This document shows positions 46,024 to 56,710 of a stretch of DNA of 64,000 nt, in pieces. Positions within the stretch are counted from its first letter, which is position 1. Each line of letters starts with the position of its first letter. The notes beneath the pieces are model-generated. The model made no database searches. It saw only the letters and a list, made by a program, of their open reading frames with translations, and was not told the DNA's origin. The position numbers and the translations under genes are program-made. Where the stretch lies: NCBI RefSeq assembly GCF_002153425.1, contig NZ_KZ119600.1, positions 2,655,920-2,719,919 on the forward strand, given 5' to 3'. The stretch comes from Litchfieldia alkalitelluris (GTDB taxonomy: Bacteria; Bacillota; Bacilli; Bacillales; Salisediminibacteriaceae).

Positions 46024-46989
46024 ATGAATTTAATCAAAGGTATGGAACGCTTTATGATCGACTTAAAGGAAGCTAAACAACCAAGTACAATTAGAAGATA
46101 TAGTTATGATTTAAAACAGTTTGATCAATGGTTAAAAGAAGAAAGAAACACTTCTGATTCAGATATACCCACCTTAGAAGAACTCCACTCCTATTATTTA
46201 TATTTAAAGCATGTAATGGAATATTCCCCTAATACCATACGCCGGATTTTGTCAGTCTTAAAACAGTGGCTTTTATTTATGGATAATAAAGAATTAGCTT
46301 CTTGTTTAGAAGCCTATATTCAAAAGACAACTGGTAAGGGAAAAGATCGTAAATACCCGTTCTTAAAAGAAAAGGATATAAATAGACTTTTTCACAGTAT
46401 TGCCTCTAACAGTGGATTAACAGACCACCAAATGAAATATCGCCATCTTATCCGTGATAGAAACGATGTGATATTCCGCCTTATTCTATTCTATGGTGTT
46501 ACCATTCAAGAATTAACTAATTTAACAATTGATCGAATTCATTTTGCTTCAGATGAACTCGTTTTAAAAAGTCGGAAGGGAAAAATACGGCACAGGACTA
46601 TCTCTAAGGAGGATCGAATTAAACTGTTTGAGTATTATATGACGATACCAGAACCCGTACGACCAGGTAGATACGATCACGCACCGTTTTTTATTGCATT
46701 TGATTATCAGCGTGGAACATATCGTTGGGATTATGATCACGATATACCAAAAGGGCTCACTGAAGTTGCCATGCAAAAAATGATACGTCAGGAAATGGTC
46801 CGTGCAGGACTTGGGAGAAATTTAACAGCTCGCCAGTTAAGAAAAACATATATTCTGAATCAGCTTCAAGCAGGAAGAAGTAAAGAAGATTTAAGTGTGG
46901 AATTACGTTTTGAAACAGTAAAACCTATTGAAACTGTAGAAGAAACATGGCAAAAGTGGGAAAGCGATAAAAAACTTCAAACTATATAG
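46024..46989 (+). CDS. Tyrosine recombinase-like protein with degenerate catalytic site
   Basis: This 321-residue protein has the XerC/D layout: an N-terminal SAM-like core-binding domain (about 1-95, 'QPSTIRRYSYDLKQFDQWLKEE') and a catalytic-like domain (about 115-310). By eye alignment, the first Arg of GLR-x-SEL is Thr ('YGVTIQELTNL'). The Lys of the beta hairpin is kept ('SRKGKIRHR'). The HxLRH box reads 'RQLRK', the later His is absent, and no Tyr nucleophile is found near the end. It is probably catalytically dead but could bind DNA. It is the only plus-strand gene in a long minus-strand block and lies between inverted repeats. The ATG follows GTGAGGTG. Confidence 0.82.
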   Translation: MNLIKGMERFMIDLKEAKQPSTIRRYSYDLKQFDQWLKEERNTSDSDIPTLEELHSYYLYLKHVMEYSPNTIRRILSVLKQWLLFMDNKELASCLEAYIQKTTGKGKDRKYPFLKEKDINRLFHSIASNSGLTDHQMKYRHLIRDRNDVIFRLILFYGVTIQELTNLTIDRIHFASDELVLKSRKGKIRHRTISKEDRIKLFEYYMTIPEPVRPGRYDHAPFFIAFDYQRGTYRWDYDHDIPKGLTEVAMQKMIRQEMVRAGLGRNLTARQLRKTYILNQLQAGRSKEDLSVELRFETVKPIETVEETWQKWESDKKLQTI

Positions 46990-47020
46990 AAAAGCGAAAG
47001 CGCCTTGGTCATCGGCCACA

Positions 47021-47105
47021 AAAACTGCCTCTTCCTCTACTAGTAAAGCTCTGTAGCGTATCCGTCGAGGCAACTCGAAGCATATTCGTGATGTAAACGC
47101 TCGTT
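47021..47105 (-). repeat. Right inverted repeat flanking the recombinase-like gene
   Basis: This is the reverse complement of the left repeat (perfect over 47071-47105). A shorter related piece (GTATCCGTC-AGGCAA) appears again at about 47162-47177, so the sequence may belong to a dispersed repeat family. Just before it, 46990-47020 carries AAAGCGAAAGCGCCTTGGTCA, the start of another repeat type common in Bacillaceae. Confidence 0.85.
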
Positions 47106-47200
47106 GGAGGAGCTAATTCGAAGAAGCTATCGTGAGATAAAGGAAACACAACGAACGGAGTGTATCCGTCTAGGCAATTTACAGAGGATCTTAATAAATA

Positions 47201-47234
47201 AAACACTTCTGCAGAACAAGCTGCAGAAGTGTTT
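47201..47234 (-). terminator. Terminator of hfq
   Basis: The 14-bp perfect stem AAACACTTCTGCAG (47201-47214) with CTGCAGAAGTGTTT (47221-47234), 6-nt loop, lies right after the hfq stop, with T-rich sequence on the minus strand. Confidence 0.88.
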
Positions 47235-47235
47235 A

Positions 47236-47472
47236 TTAATTTCCATCTTGATTTAACTGAACGTTCTTTTGTGGTGAGAATGTTGATATAGCATGCTTAT
47301 AAACAAGCTGCTGCTTCCCATCCGTATCAAGGATTATCGTAAAGTTATCAAAGCTTTTTACAAATCCCCTTAGTTGAAATCCATTCAACAAGAAAACGGT
47401 AACTGGAATACTTTCCTTCCTTAACTGGTTTAGGAATTGGTCTTGGATATTCACTGGCTGTTTCATGGTCAT
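47236..47472 (-). CDS. hfq: RNA chaperone Hfq
   Basis: This 78-residue Sm-like protein forms hexameric rings that bind small RNAs and mRNAs. The Sm1 region is '[39 protein letters not shown]' (in two parts) and the Sm2 motif is '[10 protein letters not shown]'. The ATG at 47472 lies after GGGAGG; a second ATG two codons later is an alternative matching the B. subtilis start better. It follows miaA, as in B. subtilis. Confidence 0.96.
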   Translation of the reverse strand: MTMKQPVNIQDQFLNQLRKESIPVTVFLLNGFQLRGFVKSFDNFTIILDTDGKQQLVYKHAISTFSPQKNVQLNQDGN

Positions 47473-47510
47473 GTAAGCCTCCCTCTTTTTCTCTTTATTA
47501 TTTATATTCG

Positions 47511-48437
47511 CTATGTAAAACAACTTTCCTTCACAAACTGATGAATTTCTTCAAGCTTTTTTTCACCATGTTTCGTCATATCAAACCATTGTATGTCCAT
47601 TTTATTTCTAAACCATGTTAACTGGCGTTTAGCGTACCGTCTAGAGTTTTGCTTCAATAAATCAATGGCTTCCTCTTTTCCCAATTCTCCACTCAAATAC
47701 AAGTAAATTTCCTTATAGCCAATGGCTTGGACAGACTGACAGTCACGTAACCCACTTTGATAGAGCTTATTTACCTCGTCAATGAGACCTTGTTCGATCA
47801 TCAGATCCACCCTTGCATCAATACGATCATATAAGATTTGCCGATCCATTGTAAGCCCGATAACCGTAGCATCATATGGTGATTCCTTCGGCTGGTCTGG
47901 ACGTTCCCCAATAGGTTTACCCGTTAACTTATAAACTTCTATAGCCCTAATTACTCTCCGTATATTATTCGGGTGTAATTCGTTATAACTAATGGGATCG
48001 ATCTCTTTAAGCTTTTCATGAAGTGCCGTATTGCCATGGGTTTTCGCATAGTTTTCTAACTCTGCTCTAAGCTTAGAATCCCCTACTGAATCAGAGAAAT
48101 CGTAATCATAAATAACAGAATTAATATAAAGTCCTGTTCCCCCTACTATAATAGGTAGTTTTCTTCGCTCAGAAATAGAATGAATGTATTCCTTTGCCCG
48201 TCCTTGAAATTCTGCGACAGAAAAACTTTGATCTGGCTCCTTGATATCAATAAGATGGTGAGGTATGCCATCCATTTCCTCCACCGTCACCTTTGCTGTA
48301 CCAATATCCATTCCTTTATAGACTTGCATAGAATCCCCACTGATTATTTCACCGTTAAAGTTTTTTGCTAATGAAATACCTGTAGCTGTTTTTCCTACTG
48401 CTGTTGGACCTACAATGATGAAAATCTTCTTTTTCAT
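47511..48437 (-). CDS. miaA: tRNA dimethylallyltransferase MiaA
   Basis: This 308-residue enzyme adds an isopentenyl group to A37 of tRNAs reading UNN codons. The P-loop is '[11 protein letters not shown]', followed by '[18 protein letters not shown]', the catalytic-site region '[17 protein letters not shown]' and '[19 protein letters not shown]'. It ends in the basic '[13 protein letters not shown]' motif. MiaB, encoded in this same window, methylthiolates the product. It ends about 40 bp before the hfq start. Confidence 0.96.
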   Translation of the reverse strand: MKKKIFIIVGPTAVGKTATGISLAKNFNGEIISGDSMQVYKGMDIGTAKVTVEEMDGIPHHLIDIKEPDQSFSVAEFQGRAKEYIHSISERRKLPIIVGGTGLYINSVIYDYDFSDSVGDSKLRAELENYAKTHGNTALHEKLKEIDPISYNELHPNNIRRVIRAIEVYKLTGKPIGERPDQPKESPYDATVIGLTMDRQILYDRIDARVDLMIEQGLIDEVNKLYQSGLRDCQSVQAIGYKEIYLYLSGELGKEEAIDLLKQNSRRYAKRQLTWFRNKMDIQWFDMTKHGEKKLEEIHQFVKESCFT

Positions 48438-48441
48438 TCAC

Positions 48442-49239
48442 TCACCCCATTTCTTCGTTTAGTTCTATTGTGCCAAAGTGATAGGTCGCAGAGGGGCGTA
48501 CTCGTACATGAAAACCTAACTCTTCAAATCTCTTACTACGAAAATGATCCTTTAAAACAACACGCTTTCTTGCCACTCGTTTTGCTTCCTTAATCACTTC
48601 TTCAGTTAATAATTCCGTATAGGTGAATGGCCTAATTGAATCAAATCCGTCCGCTCCTGTTACTGCCTCTTCAAACATAGGATCAAAATAAACGATATCA
48701 ACTGACTTTTCTGGCGCATTTCGTAACCAGTCTCTATTATCAGCAGAAATTACCATAATTCTTCTCAATGCATCATCTATGTACTGGACACCGCTATTGT
48801 AATCTTTTAAACCACGTGTTACAAGAAACGATATGATTGGTGACGCGTCTAATCCTATGACAGCTCCCTTATCACCAACAGCTAAACTGGCAAGTATGGC
48901 ATCAGATCCTAAGCCTAACGTCGCATCAACTACCGTGTCTCCAGGCTTTAGTTTGCAAGCCTCTACCAGTGGATCTTCCCCTGATTTAAGCCACCGCTTC
49001 GCCCGAAACATTGCAGAATTCGGATGAAAGAAAAACACGTGGGAGCTGCCTCTTCTATGAGCCTTTAAACCATCGGCACCTACGACAATAGCATCGCTCC
49101 CACTTTCTTTCATCACATTATTTACAGACCGCTTTTTTCTTTCCACAAAGGGTACTCCAATTAAGTCAGCCACTTTTTTTGCATAGATAACAATTTCTAC
49201 AGAAGGGCGTCCTGATGTGGTGACAATTACATTCTTCAA
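48442..49239 (-). CDS. Class I SAM-dependent methyltransferase (RsmJ-like)
   Basis: This methyltransferase of about 265 residues has the SAM-binding motif 'DTVVDATLGLGSDAILAS' and a DPMF active-site motif ('DIVYFDPMFEEAV'), followed by a conserved 'RVVLKDHFRSKRFEELGF'. The architecture is like RsmJ, which methylates 16S rRNA G1516, but the N-terminal part differs, so the target is unknown. The start is taken as TTG at 49239, 8 nt after GAGG; a TTG two codons upstream is too close. It is between mutL and miaA, probably in one transcript. Confidence 0.82.
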   Translation of the reverse strand: MKNVIVTTSGRPSVEIVIYAKKVADLIGVPFVERKKRSVNNVMKESGSDAIVVGADGLKAHRRGSSHVFFFHPNSAMFRAKRWLKSGEDPLVEACKLKPGDTVVDATLGLGSDAILASLAVGDKGAVIGLDASPIISFLVTRGLKDYNSGVQYIDDALRRIMVISADNRDWLRNAPEKSVDIVYFDPMFEEAVTGADGFDSIRPFTYTELLTEEVIKEAKRVARKRVVLKDHFRSKRFEELGFHVRVRPSATYHFGTIELNEEMG

Positions 49240-49257
49240 CTTCAAAACCTCAACTTT

Positions 49258-51243
49258 TTACATGACTCGTTTAAACATCCGTTCCATTTCATACGTGGAG
49301 AAGTGCACGATTACAGGTCTCCCGTGTGGACATGTATAAGGCTCTTCACACATTCTTAACGTTTCTAAGAGACGGAACATTTCATCTGGTGTTAAATAAC
49401 GATTGGCTTTAATCGCGGCTTTACAAGACATTAAGATGGCTGCCTCTTCGCGAATTTTTAATATATCTATAGAAGTAGAGCTATGATCTTTAATTTGCTC
49501 TAGCATTTCCTCAATTATATCCTGCTCTTCTCCCCTTGGGAACCAGGTTGGATGGGACCTGACTAAATAAGTTCGTGTGCCAAATGGCTCAAGAAATATT
49601 CCTACTTCTTCTAGAAGATGTCCCTTTTCCTTAATTCTTTCCTCTTCTGCTTGTGTCACCTCAAAAGTGAGGGGTACAATCAAGTCTTGTAAATTCTTAT
49701 CCACTTCCACGATCTTGTCACGAAAATACTCGTACTTGATTCGCTCCTGAGCTGCATGCTGGTCTATGATGAACAATCCCTTTTCATTTTGGGCTAATAT
49801 ATAGGTTCCGTGTAGTTGACCAATTGGATAAAAAGCTGGTACTTCTTTCTTTCCATCATTCTCCATGGGGCTTGTCTCATCTAAAGCTACATGAGCATTT
49901 GAAGCATCAGTCCCTAAGTCTCCCGTTTCCCCTATTGGGCGCTTTTCATCTACAGCAGTCATTAATTCTTCCGCAGAATTTTGTCCCCCATAACCCTCCA
50001 TGAGCACCTTATTATCTTCTTTATCTCCATATTGTTGTTCCTTTAATCTAGTACCGTAAAAATCATCTACTTTTTCCGTTTTTTGCGGTTGAAGCGAGGC
50101 TTCACTATTATCACTTTCTTTTAGTTTTAGGTGATCGCCTGTTTTTTCACTAGCTTCCTTTGAAAACAAATCATGCGTTATCCCTAAAGATAGCTGTTCA
50201 GAGTTTTGCTTTTCTTTCGGCAAAGAAGATGAATCATATCGCACCTCTGGAATAAATCGTGTTCTCTGAAAAACTTCCTTTAATGACCTCGTTACAAGTT
50301 CCTGTAAAGCTTGTTCTTTACTAAGACGAACTTCTAGTTTCGAAGGATGTACATTCACATCTATTAAAATAGGATCCATCTCAATATGAAGAACAACAAT
50401 CGGAAATTTCCCAATTGGAAGTAGCGTATGGTAACCGTCTTGGATAGCTCTCATTAATGGATAGTTTCTAATGAAACGACCGTTAATGATTGTGGACATA
50501 TAAGAACGGTTTGATCTTGTGACTTCAGGCTTGGCGACATACCCCTTCACCGTAAAGTCGAGCGTCTCTCCTTTCACTTCCAACATATTTTTAGCTACAT
50601 GAGAGCCATATATCGCTGAAATTACTCGGAGCATATCACCATTTCCCATTGTTTTTAACAATGTTTTCCCATTATGTGTCAGGTGGAATGCCACTTCCGG
50701 GTGAGCCAACGCCATTCGGTTTACCACATCAGATATGTGACCTAATTCTGTATGGACAGTCTTTAAATATTTTAAACGAGCAGGAGTATTATAAAAGAGA
50801 TCTGTAACGATAATTTCTGTCCCTTTTCTAGAAGGGCTAGAGCCTTTTGAGGTGATGCGTCCACCTTCTAGCTTAATTTCATGCCCTTCATGATTTCCAT
50901 TACATGTTTTCAACGTAAGTCTTGATACGGATGCAATACTAGGAAGTGCTTCCCCGCGGAAACCAAGCGTCGCAATACGGAACAAGTCATGATCATTTCG
51001 TATCTTACTTGTAGCATGTCGGAAAAAAGCAGTTTCTAGATCATCCCCATCGATCCCATCTCCATCATCTAGTATACGAATCAGGGTCAAACCACCTTCT
51101 TCCACATCAACACGTATTTGTCTACTATTCGCATCAAGGGAATTCTCTACAAGCTCCTTGACTACAGATGCAGGTCGCTCAACTACTTCACCAGCAGCTA
51201 TTTTATTCGAAAGCTCGTCTGTTAACTGATAAATTTTCCCCAA
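49258..51243 (-). CDS. mutL: DNA mismatch repair protein MutL
   Basis: This 661-residue protein has an N-terminal GHKL ATPase ('[24 protein letters not shown]', split here as IAAGEV and [11 protein letters not shown]; 'DDGDGI'; 'RHATSKI'; 'GFRGEAL'). A low-conservation linker (about 340-470) leads to a C-terminal endonuclease domain with [21 protein letters not shown] and CPHGRP. The endonuclease motif marks the nicking type used by bacteria without MutH. The start is TTG with GAGGAAGTG upstream. Confidence 0.97.
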   Translation of the reverse strand: MGKIYQLTDELSNKIAAGEVVERPASVVKELVENSLDANSRQIRVDVEEGGLTLIRILDDGDGIDGDDLETAFFRHATSKIRNDHDLFRIATLGFRGEALPSIASVSRLTLKTCNGNHEGHEIKLEGGRITSKGSSPSRKGTEIIVTDLFYNTPARLKYLKTVHTELGHISDVVNRMALAHPEVAFHLTHNGKTLLKTMGNGDMLRVISAIYGSHVAKNMLEVKGETLDFTVKGYVAKPEVTRSNRSYMSTIINGRFIRNYPLMRAIQDGYHTLLPIGKFPIVVLHIEMDPILIDVNVHPSKLEVRLSKEQALQELVTRSLKEVFQRTRFIPEVRYDSSSLPKEKQNSEQLSLGITHDLFSKEASEKTGDHLKLKESDNSEASLQPQKTEKVDDFYGTRLKEQQYGDKEDNKVLMEGYGGQNSAEELMTAVDEKRPIGETGDLGTDASNAHVALDETSPMENDGKKEVPAFYPIGQLHGTYILAQNEKGLFIIDQHAAQERIKYEYFRDKIVEVDKNLQDLIVPLTFEVTQAEEERIKEKGHLLEEVGIFLEPFGTRTYLVRSHPTWFPRGEEQDIIEEMLEQIKDHSSTSIDILKIREEAAILMSCKAAIKANRYLTPDEMFRLLETLRMCEEPYTCPHGRPVIVHFSTYEMERMFKRVM

Positions 51244-51325
51244 TGTCTTTCACTTCCTCAAGTTAGTTTGCGTTCACGCAAGCTTAAAATTACTATATTT
51301 ATCTATTTATTTTCAAAATTACCTA

Positions 51326-53986
51326 CTATTTTCGTAGCTTTCTCTGTAATTCATCTAATACTTGTATCGCTTGTATTGGTGTTATATGGAGCAGGTTTAA
51401 TTTCTGTATCTCATCTACGATCGTCTTTTCTTTTGATGACAGCTTCTTTTTACTGCTTTCTTCTTCATTTTCCTTGTCTATCGTTCCAAACAAGGTTAGC
51501 TGCTCCATGTCATGCGCCTGTTGCGTAGAAGTGTCGATCACTGTTTCTTCAACAGCAGCAGATACTTCCTCAAATGCCTGGTGAGACTCGTCCACTTCTT
51601 TCACGATACTATGCTTATCTCCATTTTCAAAGTCATGTAGAATTGTTTTCGCACGGGATATAAGCTTTGGCGGCAGTTCAGCCAACTCCGCTACATAAAT
51701 TCCATAACTTCGATCTGCCGCTCCATCAATCACTTTATGAAGGAATACGACCTTTCCATCTTCTTCTATAGCTGATACATGAACATTTTTCAGCCTTGGG
51801 AGATCATTTGCTAAGCTAGTCAATTCGTGATAGTGAGTTGAAAATAAAGTTTTTGCCCCAATTTCATGGTGAATGTATTCAATAATAGCCTGTGCTAAAG
51901 CCATTCCATCATAGGTTGATGTACCACGACCAATTTCGTCTAATAGAATCAGACTGTTTTTGGTAGCTCTAGACACGGCATGCTTTGTCTCTAGCATTTC
52001 CACCATAAAAGTACTCTGACCTTGTGCTAAATCATCGGCAGCACCAATTCTCGTAAATATTTGGTCAAAGACAGGCAACGTTGCAGCGCTTGCTGGAACA
52101 AAGGATCCTACTTGTGCCATGATAGAAATAAGGGCAAGCTGACGCATATACGTGCTTTTACCTGCCATGTTTGGACCAGTTATCAACAGCATCTCCTGTT
52201 CATGATCAAGATGAATATCATTAGAGACATAGTCCCCTTCATCAATCATTTTTTCCACTACAGGATGTCTACCGTCTGTTATTTTCACTTCTCCGTTATA
52301 GACCACTTTAGGTTTTACATAATGATTTTTCTCCGCAACTTCTGCAAAGCTTTGCAATACATCTAAGGTACTTATAACAGAAGCTAGCTTTTGCAATGGA
52401 CGAATATAGGCCTTCACCTTTTCCCTTATCTCCATGAACAATTCATATTCTAGCTTCACGCTTTTTTCTTCCGCTTCAAGGATTAACGTTTCCTTCTCCT
52501 TGAGCTCCTCAGTAATGTAACGCTCTGCGTTGGATAGTGTCTGCTTTCGTTCATATCGCCCTTCTGGTAGATGGGGAATATTCGCCTTCGTCACCTCAAT
52601 ATAGTAACCAAAGACTTTATTAAAGCCTATCTTTAAGGACTTGATTCCTGTTTCTGCCCGCTCTTGTTGTTCTAACCCTGCAATCCAAGTTTTCCCATTA
52701 CGCATAGCATCTCGGTACTTATCTAATTCTTGATTGTACCCGTCCTTAATAATATTACCTTCCGTAATAGACAAAGGTGGTTCTTCCTGAAGGCTTGTCT
52801 CTAATAGCTCCCGAAGACCTTCACAGTTCTCCCCCTGTCCAATAAGCTCATCTGCATAGCCATTCCCTAATTTAGCAGCAGTTTCAAAGATTTGAGGCAC
52901 TTGCTGCAAGGAGCGCTTTAGCTGGATCATATCTCTTCCGTTCACATTTCCAAACGCCACTTTTCCAGAAAGGCGCTCTAAGTCATAAACACCATTTAAC
53001 TGCTCCCTTAATGATTCCCTTTCAAAAAAACGGTCCAATAATGTTTCAACGAGGCTTAATCTTTTTTCAATAAGATCCTTGGAAACAAGTGGTCTTTCAA
53101 TCCATTGCTTTAAATGTCTCCCACCCATTGCAGTTTCCGTTTCATCAAGAACCCACAGGAGAGAACCTTGCTTTTTCTTCTCTCGTAGTGTTTCAACTAA
53201 TTCCAAGTTCCGTTTCGAATGCACATCTACTCCCATATATTCATTTGCCATATAGTAGATTGCTGGTTGCAAGTGATCGAGTGATCGTTTCGTTGTTTTT
53301 TTCAAGTAATTCAAGAGTCTAGCACAAGTTTTAACCAAAGCTTCCTCTTCAATTTTATGGAATAAAGTGTTATCCACTGCTTGTCCATCTTCAAACGATA
53401 AGGTGACACCAAGGTTTTTCTGAAGGTGCTGTTGCATGTCCTCAGAAAACGTAGATGGAATAACTAATTCCTTAGGTTTATATACTGCTACCTCATGATA
53501 GAGGCCTTCAAGTCCATCGATTGCAGTTACTTTAAATTCACCAGTCGTCATATCCACTGCAGCAATGCCAAAGCGGTCTTCTGCCAACGGAGTAATGGAA
53601 ACGAGATAGTTATTATCCTTCTCCTCTATAATGTTTCCTTCCATCACCGTTCCTGGAGTAATCACCTGTACGACTTCTCGCTTAACAACCCCCTTCGCTT
53701 GCTGAGGATCTTCTGTTTGCTCACAAATGGCTACCTTATATCCTTTTTTGATAAGCTGTACTATATACTGTTCCGCTGAATGGTAAGGAACTCCGCACAT
53801 TGGGATACGGTCCTCTTCTGCTCCCTTCCCACGGCTCGTTAATGTAATCTCTAATTCCTTCGCTGCTTTAATCGCATCTTCTAAAAAGAGCTCATAAAAG
53901 TCTCCTAGACGAAAAAATAAAAAGGCATCTTCATACTGTGCCTTAATTCGTAAATATTGCTCCATCATTGGCGTCTGTTTTGACAT
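51326..53986 (-). CDS. mutS: DNA mismatch repair protein MutS
   Basis: This 886-residue mismatch sensor has the Phe-x-Glu mismatch-reading motif in '[14 protein letters not shown]', clamp and lever domains, and an ATPase with Walker A '[11 protein letters not shown]', '[13 protein letters not shown]' and 'FSTHYHELT'. The C-terminal end carries an acidic insert before the final helix-turn-helix region that normally binds beta clamp or dimerises. The ATG at 53986 follows GGGGGAG; the open frame runs to 54088 but into the preceding gene's end. It is followed by mutL after about 80 bp. Confidence 0.97.
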   Translation of the reverse strand: MSKQTPMMEQYLRIKAQYEDAFLFFRLGDFYELFLEDAIKAAKELEITLTSRGKGAEEDRIPMCGVPYHSAEQYIVQLIKKGYKVAICEQTEDPQQAKGVVKREVVQVITPGTVMEGNIIEEKDNNYLVSITPLAEDRFGIAAVDMTTGEFKVTAIDGLEGLYHEVAVYKPKELVIPSTFSEDMQQHLQKNLGVTLSFEDGQAVDNTLFHKIEEEALVKTCARLLNYLKKTTKRSLDHLQPAIYYMANEYMGVDVHSKRNLELVETLREKKKQGSLLWVLDETETAMGGRHLKQWIERPLVSKDLIEKRLSLVETLLDRFFERESLREQLNGVYDLERLSGKVAFGNVNGRDMIQLKRSLQQVPQIFETAAKLGNGYADELIGQGENCEGLRELLETSLQEEPPLSITEGNIIKDGYNQELDKYRDAMRNGKTWIAGLEQQERAETGIKSLKIGFNKVFGYYIEVTKANIPHLPEGRYERKQTLSNAERYITEELKEKETLILEAEEKSVKLEYELFMEIREKVKAYIRPLQKLASVISTLDVLQSFAEVAEKNHYVKPKVVYNGEVKITDGRHPVVEKMIDEGDYVSNDIHLDHEQEMLLITGPNMAGKSTYMRQLALISIMAQVGSFVPASAATLPVFDQIFTRIGAADDLAQGQSTFMVEMLETKHAVSRATKNSLILLDEIGRGTSTYDGMALAQAIIEYIHHEIGAKTLFSTHYHELTSLANDLPRLKNVHVSAIEEDGKVVFLHKVIDGAADRSYGIYVAELAELPPKLISRAKTILHDFENGDKHSIVKEVDESHQAFEEVSAAVEETVIDTSTQQAHDMEQLTLFGTIDKENEEESSKKKLSSKEKTIVDEIQKLNLLHITPIQAIQVLDELQRKLRK

Positions 53987-54048
53987 GGTTCTCCCCCAAC
54001 TATCTATCATAATTATAGAATTAATTATAACATAGGTTCCCCAGTCTG

Positions 54049-55125
54049 CTAATCTATTCTCTCTCTCATTTTTAGCCAATTTAACCACTCATTTATTAGT
54101 TTTTGTTCTGTAGATGAGAGCAATGGATATAGTTGTTGGAAAAATTGGGTCACTGCTATTTTTAAGGTTGCTATGTCACCGTGGTAATAAGCACGAAGGA
54201 CTGATTCAGTAAACTTATAATGAGGTAAATTTGGGTGTAAAAAAATAAATTCAATCCATTGAAAGAAAACCTTATTATCATCATCAATCAGCTCGTACCA
54301 GGATGGCAAAGTGCGATACTCAAAACCATTGTAGGGATTAAGACGAATAGAACCAAGTCTTCCGTAAATTTTGCGCCTATCCAAACCGTTTTTCATGTAA
54401 TAAGCACTCAACGGGAGTGTGATTAGTGCATCTAATTGAGAAGCCTTGCGAAACGTCGCTTTCTGATTAGATACATGAATATGTCCACCGAGATAGAATC
54501 GCCCAGTTGGATTAGGAGAAGAAACAATTTGGAGACTTCTTTTACCAAGATTCTCTTCCAATCTACATTTAAGGGTATGTAATTCGTCTCTAAGCTTTAT
54601 GCCCGATTCCTGTGGGGATGGGCGCAACTCGATAATCGGTTGATAAAAAGCATGACCCTTCCTAATTAAAGCCCTGTCAGACCCAATTTTACTACCTTCC
54701 CTATTCCCCATTGGAATGGCAACGAAAGACCCTCTCAAAGGATGATAGACCATTACCTCAATATCTGCCCCAAGCAGTGCCTTTAATTGCGTCTCTCCTT
54801 CCCCTCTATCTGAAAGATTGTGTTCGTTTTCCTCCGTTGATATAACACCAATCTCTTTCCCCATTCTCTGTACTTGTACCCTGTAGCTTGGAAGGTTGTT
54901 ATAATAGGCAGCCATGATGGCAGTGTCCATCATTTCTTGTCCTAAATAATATTTATTAATGGATGATGCGTGACTTTGAATCGTTATGTAATTGTTTGAT
55001 AAAGGCTGTTTTACTTGAATGCTTATTGGATAAAAATCAGTTCCTTCTACGATCATTTGAAAACCGTTATCCTTCTCTTCCATTGAACGTATACCATGAA
55101 GCTCATAATTTTTTTTCGCTACCAT
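54049..55125 (-). CDS. Putative amidoligase (phiEco32-type COOH-NH2 ligase-like)
   Basis: This 358-residue protein shows features of the glutamine-synthetase-like amidoligase group: '[16 protein letters not shown]', a central 'DRALIRKG' in place of the usual DGxxxE region, '[11 protein letters not shown]' and '[13 protein letters not shown]'. Such enzymes form peptide or isopeptide bonds with ATP; members in Bacillus are uncharacterised to my knowledge. It sits between the spore coat gene cotE and mutS, hinting at a role in spore coat or wall modification, which is inference only. Confidence 0.7.
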   Translation of the reverse strand: MVAKKNYELHGIRSMEEKDNGFQMIVEGTDFYPISIQVKQPLSNNYITIQSHASSINKYYLGQEMMDTAIMAAYYNNLPSYRVQVQRMGKEIGVISTEENEHNLSDRGEGETQLKALLGADIEVMVYHPLRGSFVAIPMGNREGSKIGSDRALIRKGHAFYQPIIELRPSPQESGIKLRDELHTLKCRLEENLGKRSLQIVSSPNPTGRFYLGGHIHVSNQKATFRKASQLDALITLPLSAYYMKNGLDRRKIYGRLGSIRLNPYNGFEYRTLPSWYELIDDDNKVFFQWIEFIFLHPNLPHYKFTESVLRAYYHGDIATLKIAVTQFFQQLYPLLSSTEQKLINEWLNWLKMRERID

Positions 55126-55164
55126 CCCTTTTTCCCCTTTTCGTTTCTACCCTTATAAAAATAA

Positions 55165-55187
55165 GGAAGAAGCTTTTGGCTTCTTCC
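55165..55187 (-). terminator. Terminator of cotE
   Basis: GGAAGAAGC (55165-55173) pairs with GCTTCTTCC (55179-55187), followed by a T-rich run on the minus strand. Confidence 0.85.
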
Positions 55188-55196
55188 CATAACTAA

Positions 55197-55769
55197 CTAT
55201 TCTTCTAAATCACCCATGAGGAAGTTTGGATCTAAGTCTTCAAAGTCTTCATCCTCGACATCATAATCCCAAACTTTATCATCCCAGTCATCTGTGCACC
55301 CATCAGGATTGACGTACACACAAACTTTAGTCTCACCGATTACTTCTACTAGGAATTCACGCTCTACTTGCACATTCACATCAGTTCCATTAGCAGCAAT
55401 AGTTGCTTCTAATGTGTTTGGCTGTTGAACAGCTCTTGCAATTACTTCTAACTGATCAGAAAGGACATTTTTATCCTGCATGGATAGTGGTACAACATCC
55501 GTGTAGGTAACTGTTTCAGTTGCAACATTCGTCTTCGTATTGTTGCTGTAGGAATACCATATATTAATATCGTATTTACCACGAACCTCAATGGCATCTC
55601 CTTTTTTTGCAGCCTGATATTTGTGATTAATAATCCAACAACCTAGAATACTTGTTGGTTTTTCTCCTGGACTAATAGCGTGACTTGCTTGAGAAAACTT
55701 TCTTCCCTTTCCACATACGGCTTTCGTTATAATCTCTCTGTAATTAAGCTCTCTGTCTGCTGGTGACAT
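55197..55769 (-). CDS. cotE: Outer spore coat morphogenetic protein CotE
   Basis: This 190-residue protein matches CotE, which directs outer coat assembly: '[23 protein letters not shown]', '[14 protein letters not shown]' and '[17 protein letters not shown]', with the acidic C-terminal tail ('[23 protein letters not shown]') that is needed for coat protein interaction. Conserved Cys residues are kept. The ATG follows GAGGAGGG. It lies between ricA and the amidoligase gene, with a long leader of about 300 bp that holds two small hairpins. Confidence 0.95.
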   Translation of the reverse strand: MSPADRELNYREIITKAVCGKGRKFSQASHAISPGEKPTSILGCWIINHKYQAAKKGDAIEVRGKYDINIWYSYSNNTKTNVATETVTYTDVVPLSMQDKNVLSDQLEVIARAVQQPNTLEATIAANGTDVNVQVEREFLVEVIGETKVCVYVNPDGCTDDWDDKVWDYDVEDEDFEDLDPNFLMGDLEE

Positions 55770-55929
55770 GCTTTTCCCTCCTCAAAACGATTGATTGATG
55801 CGCAGCAAACGAAATTCCTAGAAATAACACGGTTTCACTTGCATCTTATGCAAGACAAATGACCATTGTGATAATAAAAATATGTGCGACTACTGCAATC
55901 TATGATGTTAAGTAAGAAATTGTTCCAAA

Positions 55930-55976
55930 AGAACAGGGGTTTTCCCAGTTCTAAAGGGATGTTTTGCACCCTTTTA
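55930..55976. other. Two small hairpins between ricA and cotE
   Basis: AGAACAGGG pairs with CCCAGTTCT (55930-55952, opposing A bases), followed by AAAGGG...CCCTTTT (about 55953-55975). They lie in the probable cotE upstream region. Function unknown. Confidence 0.45.
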
Positions 55977-56098
55977 AGTACCCTTTCTCCATAGTTCATT
56001 TATTTATATGATTGAATCGTAAAGATAATGATTATTCCAATAAAAAAATTTAAGAATAATATAATCAATCAAAGATAGTTTCAACTAAGTAGCCATGA

Positions 56099-56206
56099 AC
56101 AACAATTCGTGAGACTCCTGTGGAAAAGGAAGGCAGGGCAAGACCCTGCAGAGCGTAGCTCGAAGCGGCTTGCCTGCTTCTCCACGGAAAGGGAGTGAAT
56201 TGTTGT
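56099..56206 (+). repeat. Foldback intergenic repeat (Bacillaceae type), 108 bp
   Basis: Perfect terminal inverted repeats ACAACAATTC (56099-56108) and GAATTGTTGT (56197-56206) enclose a G+C-richer hairpin with GACTCCTGTGG, GCAAGACCCTGCAG, CGGCTTGCCTG and CCACGGAAAGGGAGT. This is the pattern of a dispersed repeat I recall from many Bacillaceae genomes. It is related to the stretch at 45577-45650 and carries no gene. Confidence 0.75.
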
Positions 56207-56252
56207 GAATTGGCATTAAAACTAACAAATTTTCCGGTAGCCATAAAAAAAA

Positions 56253-56274
56253 CTGCCCATTGAAATATGGACAG
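56253..56274 (-). terminator. Terminator of miaB-ricA
   Basis: On the minus strand CTGTCCAT pairs with ATGGGCAG and is followed by TTTTTTTT, just after the ricA stop codon. Confidence 0.85.
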
Positions 56275-56284
56275 CTTTAATATT

Positions 56285-56710
56285 TTAACAGCCGTGTGAA
56301 TCAAAAGGGCTCTTCGTTGTCGTTCCCTTTAACAAATCTCCACCTGTTGACTTAATAATTTCGTCTGTTACTGTGTTTGAAATTGTCGTACTAACTAGTT
56401 GCAATAAGGAATTGACATCTGTTTGTGTCTGTTTAAATTCCTTTACTAGAGGGATCTCATCTAGCTCATCTTGAAGTGCATCAATTTTATCTTCGACAGC
56501 TTTAAGCCCCTCTGTTTTTTGGTAGTGCTGCAGATTAACAGCTTCTTTTTGCAAGGACTTGATTTTTGCAATTGTCTCCTGCACTTTAAGATTTTCATTG
56601 ATTTGAAGCTCTGCACGTTTAAAGAAATCTACCTCTTCTGTTTCTGCAATCATTTTTGCCAGTTCTTTTGCTTGATCAATAACTTCTTGCTTTGAATAAG
56701 TTTTCCCCAT
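56285..56710 (-). CDS. ricA: RicA (YmcA), YlbF-family regulator
   Basis: This 141-residue helical protein is a subunit of the Y-complex (RicA-RicF-RicT), which with RNase Y matures polycistronic mRNAs and affects sporulation, competence and biofilms. It shows 'VDFFKRAELQINENLKVQETIAKIKSLQKEAVNL' (in parts) and the C-terminal Cys ('DSHGC') that helps bind the [4Fe-4S] clusters. Its ATG overlaps the miaB stop codon (TAATG), giving translational coupling. Confidence 0.93.
   Translation of the reverse strand: MGKTYSKQEVIDQAKELAKMIAETEEVDFFKRAELQINENLKVQETIAKIKSLQKEAVNLQHYQKTEGLKAVEDKIDALQDELDEIPLVKEFKQTQTDVNSLLQLVSTTISNTVTDEIIKSTGGDLLKGTTTKSPFDSHGC

Noticed and set aside
47141-47180. A third copy of the recombinase-flanking repeat
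   Set aside because: Only about 16 bp match, too little to define a copy; noted under the right repeat.
53987-54088. N-terminal extension of MutS
   Set aside because: It overlaps the end of the preceding gene; the ATG at 53986 has GGGGGAG and begins the conserved N-terminus.
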